Shown here one piece after another: positions 31,208 through 41,124 of a stretch of DNA of 64,000 bases; the first letter of the stretch is position 1; each line of letters begins with the position of its first letter. Made by a program: the position numbers and the translations under genes. This DNA is from Gammaproteobacteria bacterium RIFCSPHIGHO2_12_FULL_63_22 (lineage in GTDB: Bacteria > Pseudomonadota > Gammaproteobacteria > Xanthomonadales > Xanthomonadaceae): the NCBI GenBank assembly GCA_001801685.1, contig MGYJ01000061.1, forward strand, positions 220,924 to 284,923, given 5' to 3'. Below the pieces are notes generated by a model. It saw only the letters and a program-made list of their open reading frames with translations, did not search any database and had not been told where the DNA came from.

Positions 31208-33043
31208 ATGGCTCGCCTGCGTCATCTATTGATCAGCATCGGCGTGTGTGGATTGCTCGCGGCCTGCGACCGACCCGCCGCACCCCAAGCCCCCGCTGCA
31301 CCCGCGCCGGCAGGCGCCGAGCCCAGCGTCGTTGCCAAGGCGTCGGTGCCCGAGCAACCGGTGGATACGGCGTGGAAGTCGCAAGTGCCGGCCATCAGCG
31401 CCGCGGAAATACCGGACACCTTGCGCCAGGCCGACGAGGCTCTTGCGCGCGGCCAACTCGACCAGGACCGCAGTCCTGGGCCGGGTGCACTGGAACTCTA
31501 CCTGGCAATCCTCGCCATCGAGCCTGGCAATACGCGGGCCCTTGCCGGCGTTCAATCGAGCCTGGATGCACTGCTTGAGCGCGGCAGGCTGGCAGCGCGT
31601 GCAGGCAGGTTCGCCGATGCGCGGCGCGTGGTGAAGATTGCCGACCAACTGTTGCCCAATCATCCCGACCTGGCCGGTTATCGGCGGCATCTCGCCAGCG
31701 CCCAGCAAGCTGCCGAATGGGTCGGCAAGGCGCAAGCTGCCGCCGCGGCCGATCGATTCACCGAGCCGGCGGGCGAAAGCGCGCTCGACTTCTTCACCCG
31801 CGCGATGCAGGCCTATCCCGACTACGAACCCGCGGCGGTCGAGCGCAAGCGATTGAATGCGAAGCTGCTCGACAAGGCATGGAAGCTGGCCGTGTCCGAT
31901 GATTTCCACCAGGCCGATGCGCGCCTGCTGGAGTCGGAGCGTTTCCTGCCGGGCAGCGCCGGGGCACGGGTGATGGGCCTTCGCATCATCGAGCGGCGCG
32001 AATGGCGCACCGCCAACCTGTTGGCACGCGGCAACGAAGCCGTGGACAGGCTGCGGCTCGATCGCGCCGATGCCTTGCTCAAGCGAGCAGGGATGGTGGC
32101 CGCGCAGCCTTTCGGCGTGGAGGCGCTGCGCGAGCGAATCCACCTGGCGCGACATTACGGTCCGTTCAAGCCCGCGGAAGTGTTCGCGGAAAAACTGAAG
32201 GTGGGCGGCAACGCACCGGAGATGATCGTCATTCCCTATGGAAAGACCGTCATGGGTTCGGATGAAGCCGATCCCTTGCGCAAGGCAAGCGAGCAACCGG
32301 TCCACGCCGTCGAATTCCGTCGTGGTTTCGCGATTGCCCGCAACGAATTGACGGTCGCCGATTTCAGGCGCTTCGTCCAGGCCACCGGCTATCGCACCGT
32401 GGCTACGCGTGAAGGCCATTCCACCGTGTACGACGAGAAGGGCGGCGTCTTCAGCGAACACGTTGGCGTTGACTGGCGTCGCGACCACGTCGGGCGAATC
32501 GCATCGGCATCCTTGCCCGTGGTCCATGTCGCGTGGTCGGATGCGGTTGCCTATACGACCTGGTTGTCCACGCAAACGGGCGAGGTCTATCGCCTGCCGA
32601 GCGAGGCGGAATTCGAATACGTGCTGCGCGCCGGCAAGCAAACCATCTATCCCTGGGGTTCGGGACAGCCCAGCCGGATCGTCGGCAACCTGACCGGCGA
32701 TGGCGACCTGTCGCGAACGGGCAGGAAGTGGAGCAATGCGATTCCCGGCTATCGCGATGCCTTCTGGGGTCCGGCGCCGGTCCGGAATTTCGAGCCGGAG
32801 GGCTTCGGCACCTTCGACATGATCGGCAATGTTTCAGAGTGGACGCTCGACTGCTGGCATGACAGCTACCAGCGTGCGCCGATGGATGGCAGCGCGTGGG
32901 TGAATCCCGGCTGTCCACGACGCGTCGCGCGCGGCGCATCGTGGGGAAGTTCCTTGGATCAGGCCCGATCCGCGAATAGACTGCCGATGGCGGTCGATAG
33001 CACCACCGCCAGGCTGGGTTTCCGGGTGGTGCGCGAACTTTGA
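31208..33043 (+). CDS. Lipoprotein with formylglycine-generating enzyme (SUMF1/PF03781-like) fold
   Basis: Lipobox LLAAC; YRLPSEAEFEYVLRAG; YPWG; FDMIGNVSEWTLD; GASWGS...RLGFRVVREL. Confidence 0.85.
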   Translation: MARLRHLLISIGVCGLLAACDRPAAPQAPAAPAPAGAEPSVVAKASVPEQPVDTAWKSQVPAISAAEIPDTLRQADEALARGQLDQDRSPGPGALELYLAILAIEPGNTRALAGVQSSLDALLERGRLAARAGRFADARRVVKIADQLLPNHPDLAGYRRHLASAQQAAEWVGKAQAAAAADRFTEPAGESALDFFTRAMQAYPDYEPAAVERKRLNAKLLDKAWKLAVSDDFHQADARLLESERFLPGSAGARVMGLRIIERREWRTANLLARGNEAVDRLRLDRADALLKRAGMVAAQPFGVEALRERIHLARHYGPFKPAEVFAEKLKVGGNAPEMIVIPYGKTVMGSDEADPLRKASEQPVHAVEFRRGFAIARNELTVADFRRFVQATGYRTVATREGHSTVYDEKGGVFSEHVGVDWRRDHVGRIASASLPVVHVAWSDAVAYTTWLSTQTGEVYRLPSEAEFEYVLRAGKQTIYPWGSGQPSRIVGNLTGDGDLSRTGRKWSNAIPGYRDAFWGPAPVRNFEPEGFGTFDMIGNVSEWTLDCWHDSYQRAPMDGSAWVNPGCPRRVARGASWGSSLDQARSANRLPMAVDSTTARLGFRVVREL

Positions 33044-33064
33044 TCCACGGAAGGAGGAGCTTGC

Positions 33065-33973
33065 ATGGCAATGCTGGGTGGTGGCACCGACGGTCGGGTG
33101 AGGCGCAGCGGCGGAATTCGCTGGTGGGTCCTGATCGTGTTTGCCGTGTACGCAGCCTTCAGTTGGTTCGGCGGCGCGAAGACCGATCCCTACACGGGTG
33201 AAAAGGCCCGTTACGGCGCCAGCGTGGATGAGGAAGCGCAACTCGGCCTGCAGGCTTTCGAGGAAGTGCTCAGCCAGGAGAAGCCGCTCGATGCTTCCGA
33301 TCCGACGGCGAAGCAGATCGAAGGCATCGCCCGTCGCCTGGTCGCGCGCGCCAGCGACGTCGAGGCGCAACTGGCTGCGGAACATTCCCAGCCGTCGCCG
33401 GACCTTGCCAAGACTTTCGAGTGGAGCGTGGCGGTGCTGCAATCGGAGCAGGCCAATGCGTTCTGCCTGCCCGGCGGCAAGATGGCCGTCTACACCGGCC
33501 TGATCCCGGTAACCCAGAACGAAAACGCCATGGCCGTCGTGATGGGCCATGAAATCGCCCACGCATTGCTCCGCCACGGATCGCAGCGCATGGCGCAACA
33601 GAAGCTGGTGCAGATCGGCCAGATGGCGGCAGGTGTTGCGGTCGGCGACATGGACATGCAACAGCAGCAGATGCTGATGGCCGTGCTCGGCGCGGGCCTG
33701 CAATACGGCGTGGTCCTGCCCTATGGCCGCGACCACGAAACCCAGGCCGACGAAGTGGGGCTCATGCTGGCGGCGGCTGCCTGCTACGACCCGCACGAGG
33801 CCATTCCCTTGTGGAACCGGATGTCGCAGATCGGCGGCGGCGCGCGGCCGCCGGAGTTTGCGTCCACGCATCCTGATCCGGCCAACCGGATCGCGAACCT
33901 GCAGGCGATGATGCCGCGGGCCGAGCAGTATTTCGCGAAGTATTGCGGCGGCCAGCCCGCGCCGGCCAAATAG
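33065..33973 (+). CDS. M48 family metallopeptidase
   Basis: VMGHEIAHALLRHGSQRMAQQ; N-terminal TM segment; C-terminal STHPDPANRIANL. Confidence 0.9.
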   Translation: MAMLGGGTDGRVRRSGGIRWWVLIVFAVYAAFSWFGGAKTDPYTGEKARYGASVDEEAQLGLQAFEEVLSQEKPLDASDPTAKQIEGIARRLVARASDVEAQLAAEHSQPSPDLAKTFEWSVAVLQSEQANAFCLPGGKMAVYTGLIPVTQNENAMAVVMGHEIAHALLRHGSQRMAQQKLVQIGQMAAGVAVGDMDMQQQQMLMAVLGAGLQYGVVLPYGRDHETQADEVGLMLAAAACYDPHEAIPLWNRMSQIGGGARPPEFASTHPDPANRIANLQAMMPRAEQYFAKYCGGQPAPAK

Positions 33974-33985
33974 CCGCGCCGCGTT

Positions 33986-34726
33986 TCAGAAACTCATGAA
34001 CAGGCCGCCATTGACCGGCAGGTTGATGCCGGTCAGGTAGCCGCATTGTTCCGAGCACAGGAAGGAGATCGCGTTGGCGACGTCCTCGGGCAACCCGATG
34101 CGTCCCACCGGAATCGACGAGACCATCTGCGTGCGCAGCTCGGCCGGTATCGCTGCGGTCATCGCGGTATCGATGTAGCCCGGGCTGATGCTGTTCACGG
34201 TGACGCCCTTGGCCGCGACTTCGCGCGCCAGCGCCATCGTGAAGCCGTGCATGCCTGCCTTGGCCGCGGCGTAGTTGCTCTGACCAAACGCGCCGGTCTG
34301 CCCGATGATCGAGCTGAGGTTGACGATCCGACCATGGCCCTGCGCGCACATGCCCTCGACGACCAGGCGGCTGAGGTTGAACACGCTGTCGAGGTTGACC
34401 TGCATCACCTGCTGCCACTGGTCCAGGCTCATCTTGCGCAGGCTGACGTCTCGGGTGATGCCGGCGCCGTTGACCAGCACTGAAATGGTGCCGTGCTTCG
34501 ACTGGATTCGTTCGACCAGGCCGACGCAGGAATCCATGTTGCTGACATCGGCCGGCTCGAAGCCAACATCCAGCCAGTTCATCTCGTCCATGAAAATACG
34601 CAGTCGGTCTTCGCTGGCGGGAAGGTCGGATGCGATGACCTTGAAGCCGTCGCGGGCCAGCCGGCGGCAGGCAGCCGTGCCGATGCCACCGATGCCGCCG
34701 GTGACCAACGCCAGACGGTGCGTCAT
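33986..34726 (-). CDS. phbB: Acetoacetyl-CoA reductase / SDR
   Basis: ALVTGGIGGIGTA; VNGAGITRDVSLRKM; QTGAFGQSNYAAAKAGMHGF. Confidence 0.88.
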   Translation of the reverse strand: MTHRLALVTGGIGGIGTAACRRLARDGFKVIASDLPASEDRLRIFMDEMNWLDVGFEPADVSNMDSCVGLVERIQSKHGTISVLVNGAGITRDVSLRKMSLDQWQQVMQVNLDSVFNLSRLVVEGMCAQGHGRIVNLSSIIGQTGAFGQSNYAAAKAGMHGFTMALAREVAAKGVTVNSISPGYIDTAMTAAIPAELRTQMVSSIPVGRIGLPEDVANAISFLCSEQCGYLTGINLPVNGGLFMSF

Positions 34727-35232
34727 TGGCGGGCGGCGCGCTTGCGCTGCCGGGGCTCGGTCTTGGTGGGCTCGTCGGGTTTTTCGGCAACCGACGACAG
34801 GCCGGTCTTGATGCCCTGTTGCAGGCCTTTCCAGACCTCCATGTTGCGTTCGGTCAACTGGCTCAGCAGCGCCCAGGGGTTCTGCACCACGGTGCCGATG
34901 TGGCCGCGCAGTTGTTGCTGTTGTTCGTTGAATACCTGGATGGAACGTTCCAGGTAACTGCCGACGATTCCCTGCAGGGAATCGCCGTAGAAACGGATAA
35001 CGGTGGTCAGCAACTGGGTCGAGAAGATCGGTTGGCCGATGTCCTCGTGTTCGGCGAGGATCTGCAGCAGCACGGCGCGGGTCAGATCCTTGCCGCTGCG
35101 GGCGTCGCGGACCTCGAAGGACTCGCCTTCGATGATGAGCTGTCGCACGTCTTCCAGCGTGACGTAGCTCGATATCTCCGTATCGTACAGGCGACGATTC
35201 GGATACTTCTTGATGATGCGGACTTGAGACAT
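34723..35232 (-). CDS. phaR: Polyhydroxyalkanoate synthesis repressor
   Basis: IIKKYPNRRLYDTEISSYVTLEDVR; 4-nt overlap with phbB. Confidence 0.93.
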   Translation of the reverse strand: MSQVRIIKKYPNRRLYDTEISSYVTLEDVRQLIIEGESFEVRDARSGKDLTRAVLLQILAEHEDIGQPIFSTQLLTTVIRFYGDSLQGIVGSYLERSIQVFNEQQQQLRGHIGTVVQNPWALLSQLTERNMEVWKGLQQGIKTGLSSVAEKPDEPTKTEPRQRKRAARQ

Positions 35233-35371
35233 GACCACCCCGGAACAAGACGCAAATACCACAAGGAATCTGTACCGCTAATTTCCCGAGCATCGCGTGT
35301 CTGGAGGCAGCTTGCAACTAAACAGGGGAGCCTGGGTGTGAAGGGCGGCACGGAACGGCCATGCCAACCGG

Positions 35372-36262
35372 TCAGGACTGCGCCAGCCAATGGTCCTGCG
35401 CCGGAATGGATGCCGGGTTGAAAACGGTTACTGCGCGTGCGAGCGCTTGCCGGGCGTGTTCGGCTCCTTGCATCGCTGCCACGTCCTGACCCAGCAGGCC
35501 GAAGGCTTTGACCAATGCTGGCAGGGGATTGCCCGGGTCGAGCGGCAGCGAGGCGAGGGACTTGCCCAGCTTGGCGCCATTGGCTTCGCGCACCACGGGA
35601 AGGTGCGCATAGGATGGCGTGGGATAGCCGAGCAGGCCTTGCAAGGCAACCTGCCGCGGCGTGGAGTCGAGCAGGTCGGCGCCACGCACGACCTGGGTGA
35701 TGCCCTGCAACGCATCGTCCACCACCACCGCCAATTGATACGCCCAATAGCCGTCGGCGCGCAGCACCACCACGTCACCGACGTCACTGCCCAGGTCCTG
35801 CGCGACATGGCCACGAACGGCATCGTCGAACGAGACCATCTTGCGCGGCAGGCGCACCCGCCAGGCCGCGTGTTTTCCTGAAGGCTGCTTCACGCAATGC
35901 TTGTGGATTCCTCCCGAGGCCGCCAGGTCGCTTCGGCTGCATCGGCATTCGAAGGCCCAGCCATCCTCACGCAGCTTTTGCAGGGCTTCGGCGTAGAACG
36001 CCGATCGTTCACTCTGGCGAAGCACGGGCTCGTCCGACACGAGGCCGAAGCTGGCTAGGTCGCGCAGGTGCCGGTCGGCCATGCCCGCCTGTTCGCGCGG
36101 TGGGTCGAGGTCTTCTATCCGCACCAGCCAGGCGCCGCCGTGGTGCCTGGACATCAGCCAGCTGCCCAGGGCGGCGGTCAGTGAGCCGAGGTGCAGAGCG
36201 CCAGTCGGGGAGGGCGCAAAGCGGCCGCGATAGGGCTGGGAGGGGTCTGGCGCCGCAGTCAT
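35372..36262 (-). CDS. gluQRS: Glutamyl-Q tRNA(Asp) synthetase
   Basis: YRGRFAPSPTGALHLGSLTAALGSWL; VRIEDLDPPRE; short (296 aa) without anticodon domain. Confidence 0.92.
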   Translation of the reverse strand: MTAAPDPSQPYRGRFAPSPTGALHLGSLTAALGSWLMSRHHGGAWLVRIEDLDPPREQAGMADRHLRDLASFGLVSDEPVLRQSERSAFYAEALQKLREDGWAFECRCSRSDLAASGGIHKHCVKQPSGKHAAWRVRLPRKMVSFDDAVRGHVAQDLGSDVGDVVVLRADGYWAYQLAVVVDDALQGITQVVRGADLLDSTPRQVALQGLLGYPTPSYAHLPVVREANGAKLGKSLASLPLDPGNPLPALVKAFGLLGQDVAAMQGAEHARQALARAVTVFNPASIPAQDHWLAQS

Positions 36263-36342
36263 TGCGTCTGGTTACTTGAAATTCACGGGTTCGATCTCAT
36301 TGTATGGGCACGAGCGCCGATTGGCGGCGCAGTGGAGTGAAC

Positions 36343-37230
36343 ATGTTCAAGCGAGTCGGATTGCTGATTGCCACCAACCTGGCGGTCATGCTGCTGCTCG
36401 GCGTAGTGCTGAGCGTCCTGCAGCGTTACTTCGGAGTAAACCTCGGCCAAAACTCGACCCTGCTTCTGATGGCGGCGATCTTCGGTTTCGGCGGTGCGTT
36501 CTTCTCCTTGATGATTTCCAAGTGGATGGCCAAGCGCACCACCGGCATGGTGATCCTGGAACAGCCGCGCAACGATGGCGAGCGCTGGTTGCTCGATGTC
36601 GTCAGCCGGCAAGCCGCGGCCGCAGGCATCAAGATGCCTGAAGTGGGCATCTACGATGCGCCAGAAATCAATGCCTTTGCGACTGGACCGAGCCGCAACA
36701 ATTCCCTGGTTGCCGTGTCCAGCGGCTTGCTGCGCGCGATGAGCCGCGACGAGGCGGAAGCCGTCATCGGCCACGAGATCAGCCACGTCGCCAATGGCGA
36801 CATGGTCACCATGACCCTGATCCAGGGCGTGCTGAATACCTTCGTCATCTTCCTGTCGCGCGTGGTCGGCCGCACCATCGATGCCGCCATCAGCGGCAAT
36901 CGCGAGGGCGGACCGGGCTTTGCCTATTACGGCATCGTGTTCGCGCTGGACCTGGTGTTCGGCATGCTGGCCCAGATCGTGGTGATGTGGTTCAGCCGCC
37001 AGCGCGAGTTCCGTGCCGATGCGGGCGGCGCCCGCCTGGCCGGCAAGCCCAAGATGATCGCGGCCTTGCAGAAGCTCGGCTTGAACCATGGCGCCAATAC
37101 CTTGCCCAGCGCAGTGAAGGCGTTTGGCATCTCGGGTGGCATCGCCCACGGCTTGCGTGGTTTGTTCATGAGCCATCCGCCGATCGAAGTGCGCATTGCG
37201 CGCCTGCGCGAGGCGCAGATCGAAGCCTGA
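36343..37230 (+). CDS. htpX: Protease HtpX
   Basis: [50 protein letters not shown]. Confidence 0.95.
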   Translation: MFKRVGLLIATNLAVMLLLGVVLSVLQRYFGVNLGQNSTLLLMAAIFGFGGAFFSLMISKWMAKRTTGMVILEQPRNDGERWLLDVVSRQAAAAGIKMPEVGIYDAPEINAFATGPSRNNSLVAVSSGLLRAMSRDEAEAVIGHEISHVANGDMVTMTLIQGVLNTFVIFLSRVVGRTIDAAISGNREGGPGFAYYGIVFALDLVFGMLAQIVVMWFSRQREFRADAGGARLAGKPKMIAALQKLGLNHGANTLPSAVKAFGISGGIAHGLRGLFMSHPPIEVRIARLREAQIEA

Positions 37231-37261
37231 GGCCGGGCTGCTACCGGATTCGGCTGACTCG

Positions 37262-39346
37262 TCAGCCGAATTCGTAGTTCATCGAGGCACTGGGCGGGGC
37301 CAGGAAGTTGCCCTGCACCAGGTCCACGCCGATCGAAAAGAGAACCGTCATCGATGCGGCGTCGGATACGAACTCGGCGATGGTCTGCTTGTCGAGCTTG
37401 CGCGCTTCGGTGACGAATTCGCGCACCTTCTTCTGGTTCTCGGTGTTCTTGGCCAGGTCGGCGATGAAGCTTCGGTCGATCTTCAGGATCGCCGGATCGA
37501 AGTGCCCCAGCATCTGGAAGGAGTTGAGGCTGGTGCCGAATTGTTCCAGGCACAGGCGGCAGCCGAAGCTGGCGACGATCTTCTGGAAGGCCTGCAGCGG
37601 GCGCAGATGGGTATAGATCTTCGATTCCGGCAGCTGCAGCACCAGGTGCACGCCGGGCACCGAATGCGCTTTCAGCTGGGATCCGATGTAGTTGTGCAGG
37701 TCGCCCTCGACCAGCGATGACGGCGCCACCTTCACGAACAGCGTCGTGTCCTTGCCGGCGCGACGACGCTCGCCCAACAGGCTGATCGTGCGGCCGATCA
37801 CCCAGCGGTCCAGGTCCACGAGCAGGCCGTGTTCCTCGGCGATGGGCATGAACTGGTCGGGCGCCACGATTTCGCCGGTCGGCGCCTTCATGCGCAGCAG
37901 CACTTCGTAGTTTTCGTTCGGATCGCCGGTCAGGCTGATCATCGGCTGGAAGTTCAGGACGAATTGGTCTTCCCGCAGTGCTTCCTTGATGCGTTCGACC
38001 CAGGCCTGGATCCGGTCTTCCTCGGCGCGATCGCGGGCCGCCGGGTCGAAGATTTCGATGCGATTGCCGCCCACGCCCTGCGCGGATTGCAGGCACTGGC
38101 TGGCCTTGGCCATCACCTGCGGCAGGCTGGCGATCTTCTCGCCGATCTGCACGCCGCCGATGCTGACGGTAAGCGACAGCGATTGCTTGCCCACTTCCAG
38201 GATGTGGCCGTCGAATGCGGCGCGGATGCGCTCGGCAATTTCCTCGGTTTGCTTGTGGTCGTGGTGGCGGCAAAGGACAGCGAAGCTGTGGTCGCTGAAG
38301 CGCGCTGGCGCAACATCACCCAGCATCGCCGTCTCCAGGCGCGCGGCGATCTGCTTGAGCAGTTCGTCGGCATGCGCCAGCCCGATTTCACCGAGTCGAT
38401 TCTCGTAGTTGTCGGGTTCCACCAGCAGCAGGCTCTGCACGCCCTTGCCGTCGGCGGCAATCGCGACGGCGGCTTCCACTTCGGTCATGAAGTGCTGGCG
38501 ATTGAACAGCTCGGTAACCGGGTCGCGCTGGCGCAGCGTGTCGAGCTCGCGGACCATGTTGGCGTCCACGGTCTGCTGGCGGAACACGATCTGCAGGCAG
38601 GGTTCGCCCTCGTAGGTGGCTGAAGTGAATTCCATCGCCGCATCGAACTCGCTGCCGTCTGCACGCTGGGCGCGGATGGGAAGTTGCCGGGGCGGCGATT
38701 CGCCCTTGTCGATGCGTTTGAGCAGCGCCTTGAACGCCTCAGCCCCTGCGGGCGAGATCAGGTCGAGGATGGACAGGCCCTCGATGTCATCGAAGACCTC
38801 GAAGCCGAACATCTCGAGGTAGGCCTCGTTGGCGCGGATATGCATGCCCTCGTGCACGTACGCGATCGGGTCGCGCGAGGACGAGATCAATGCGTCACAA
38901 CGACGCTCGGTTTCACGCAGCGCTGCTTCCAGGTGGCGCAGGCCGCGCCGGCTGAGCAGCGACTGGAATTCATTGCGGACGACGAACTGCACGTGTTCGG
39001 GCCGCGATCGCAGGGCCACGTCCCGCGCGCCAGCGGCGATTCCTGCCAACACCGTGGTTTCGTCGAGCACGTCCGCCGTGGCCAGCACCGGGATGTCCTT
39101 GCCGGTGGATTCGACGCGCCGGGCGACGTCGGCGAAAGGGATGTATTTCGCCTCGGTGCGGGCAAGCACCATGTCAATGGCCTGCGTGGCTAGCAGGTGG
39201 TCAAGGTCGTCCAGGGACTCCGGCCGCTGCGGACGGATCGCCATGCCGCCATTGCGCAGCATGCTGATCAACTGCTCGGCGTCTTCCAGTTGGTCTTCAA
39301 CCAAAAGCAGGCGGATGACCGCATCCTGCTGTGCCATCAATGGCAC
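37262..39346 (-). CDS. fimX: FimX-like REC-PAS-GGDEF-EAL protein with degenerate GGDEF and EAL motifs
   Basis: N-terminal receiver-like domain, PAS-like region, RFSDHSF in place of GGDEF, YEVLLRM in place of EALLR. Confidence 0.75.
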   Translation of the reverse strand: MPLMAQQDAVIRLLLVEDQLEDAEQLISMLRNGGMAIRPQRPESLDDLDHLLATQAIDMVLARTEAKYIPFADVARRVESTGKDIPVLATADVLDETTVLAGIAAGARDVALRSRPEHVQFVVRNEFQSLLSRRGLRHLEAALRETERRCDALISSSRDPIAYVHEGMHIRANEAYLEMFGFEVFDDIEGLSILDLISPAGAEAFKALLKRIDKGESPPRQLPIRAQRADGSEFDAAMEFTSATYEGEPCLQIVFRQQTVDANMVRELDTLRQRDPVTELFNRQHFMTEVEAAVAIAADGKGVQSLLLVEPDNYENRLGEIGLAHADELLKQIAARLETAMLGDVAPARFSDHSFAVLCRHHDHKQTEEIAERIRAAFDGHILEVGKQSLSLTVSIGGVQIGEKIASLPQVMAKASQCLQSAQGVGGNRIEIFDPAARDRAEEDRIQAWVERIKEALREDQFVLNFQPMISLTGDPNENYEVLLRMKAPTGEIVAPDQFMPIAEEHGLLVDLDRWVIGRTISLLGERRRAGKDTTLFVKVAPSSLVEGDLHNYIGSQLKAHSVPGVHLVLQLPESKIYTHLRPLQAFQKIVASFGCRLCLEQFGTSLNSFQMLGHFDPAILKIDRSFIADLAKNTENQKKVREFVTEARKLDKQTIAEFVSDAASMTVLFSIGVDLVQGNFLAPPSASMNYEFG

Positions 39347-39412
39347 TCCTTATTCTTCAATGACTTATCGGCGTAGCTTAAAACGATACCAGAACTCTTT
39401 ATGTGAATGCCA

Positions 39413-40462
39413 TCACAGCGGGGTCTTGCCCGGTGCGCCCGCCACCTCGCGCACCAAGCGAGGCACGAGATAGCCGGGCAGCAATGACTGTAACTCTGAA
39501 TGCAGAGCGCGGGCGCATTGATCGTCAACTTCGAAATGAGCCACCCCGGCGACGCGGTCGAGCTGGTGCAGGTAGTAGGGCAATACGCCGGCATCGAACA
39601 AGACCTCGGACAGTTCGGCGAGGACCCGGGCATCGTCGTTGACTCCGCGAAGGAGTACCGACTGGTTCAAGAGCACCGCCCCCGTTTCGCGGAGTCGGCG
39701 CAGGGCCTGCGCGACCTCCACGTCGATCTCGTTGGGGTGGTTGGCGTGGATGACGATGGACACCGGCCAGGGCAGGGTGCGGAGCCAGTCGAGAAGCGTG
39801 GCATCCACGCGTTCCGGCAGCACCACGGGCAGGCGCGTGTGCAGGCGCAGGCGACGCAGGGACGCAATGCCGCGCAGCGCTCCGGTCAGTTCGGCCAACT
39901 TTCCCGTGGCGAGGGACAGGGGGTCGCCGCCTGACAGGATGAGCTCGCTGATGGAAGAGTCGTTGCGCAGGAAGTCGATCGCCGCCTGCCAGTGGTTCGC
40001 CGCCGCCGTCTGCTCGGCATACGGAAAATGACGACGGAAGCAGTATCGGCAGTGCACCGCGCAGCTGCCGGTCGCGACCAGCAAGGCTCGGCCCCGGTAC
40101 TTGTGCAGGATGCCGGTGCCCGCATTGGCAGCTGCATCGCCTACCGCGTCGAGGTCGAAACCGGGGACGAGCCGGTCTTCGTCGTCGAGCGGCAAGACCT
40201 GGCGCAGTAGCGGGTCCGCCGGGTCGCCGCGCCGCATGCGCATCGCAAAACCGCGCGGCACGCGCATCGGAAACTGCGCCTGGGCATCGGCCGACAGTCT
40301 GGCAGCCACCTGGGGCAGGTCCAGCAGTTCCAGCAACTCGCGAGGGTCGCGAATCGCGTCCCGCCAGGCGCGGCGCCAGTCCGAAGTGGGTGCAAGGGGG
40401 ACGACGAGGCCGTCCTGCGGAGTCGGGGCGGGTTGGGCTGGGGCGGAGTGTGCGGGTATCAT
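39413..40462 (-). CDS. epmB: EF-P beta-lysylation protein (lysine 2,3-aminomutase family)
   Basis: GSCAVHCRYCFRRHFPY radical SAM cluster; ELILSGGDPLSL; divergent from efp. Confidence 0.92.
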   Translation of the reverse strand: MIPAHSAPAQPAPTPQDGLVVPLAPTSDWRRAWRDAIRDPRELLELLDLPQVAARLSADAQAQFPMRVPRGFAMRMRRGDPADPLLRQVLPLDDEDRLVPGFDLDAVGDAAANAGTGILHKYRGRALLVATGSCAVHCRYCFRRHFPYAEQTAAANHWQAAIDFLRNDSSISELILSGGDPLSLATGKLAELTGALRGIASLRRLRLHTRLPVVLPERVDATLLDWLRTLPWPVSIVIHANHPNEIDVEVAQALRRLRETGAVLLNQSVLLRGVNDDARVLAELSEVLFDAGVLPYYLHQLDRVAGVAHFEVDDQCARALHSELQSLLPGYLVPRLVREVAGAPGKTPL

Positions 40463-40549
40463 AGGGAGCTCAGCGCAGGGCAATCGCCTGCAATGTCCCC
40501 ATTTTAGCTGCCCGACCCGGCAGCCCGGATTCTTTTTTGGAGTGTACTG

Positions 40550-41116
40550 ATGGCCTCTTACGGCATGAACGACGTCAAGCCCGGATCGAAGATCCTGGTC
40601 AACCGCGAACCGTGCGTCATCACCGAGGCCGAGTACGTCAAGCCGGGCAAGGGCCAGGCCTTCACCCGCATCAAGTTCCGCAACATCAAGAACGGTCGCG
40701 TCGTTGAAATGACGATGAAGGCGACCGACTCGCTGGAAGCAGCCGACGTGATGGATACAGACATGCAGTTCCTGTATGCCGACGGCGAGTACTGGCACTT
40801 CATGCAGACCGAAAGTTTCGAACAGGTACAGGCCGAGAAGGCCGCGGTCGGCGACAGCTGGCAGTGGCTCAAGGGCGAAGAGAACTGCGTCGTCACCTTG
40901 TGGAATGGCCAGCCGATCGCGGTGCAGGCGCCGAATTTCGTCGAGCTGAAAATCGTCGAAACCGATCCGGGCGTACGCGGCGATACCTCGGGCGGCGGTG
41001 GCAAGCCGGCCAAGCTCGAAACCGGCGCGACGGTTCGCGTGCCCCTGTTCGTCGGCCAGGAAGAAATCATCAAGGTCGATACCCGATCCGGTGAATACGT
41101 CGGCCGGGTGAAGTAA
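40550..41116 (+). CDS. efp: Elongation factor P
   Basis: [38 protein letters not shown]. Confidence 0.97.
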   Translation: MASYGMNDVKPGSKILVNREPCVITEAEYVKPGKGQAFTRIKFRNIKNGRVVEMTMKATDSLEAADVMDTDMQFLYADGEYWHFMQTESFEQVQAEKAAVGDSWQWLKGEENCVVTLWNGQPIAVQAPNFVELKIVETDPGVRGDTSGGGGKPAKLETGATVRVPLFVGQEEIIKVDTRSGEYVGRVK

Positions 41117-41124
41117 GCCGGCCG

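Noticed and set aside
31226-32641. 471-aa minus ORF opposite the FGE-like gene
   Set aside because: Antisense shadow; the plus strand encodes clear FGE-fold motifs and a lipobox
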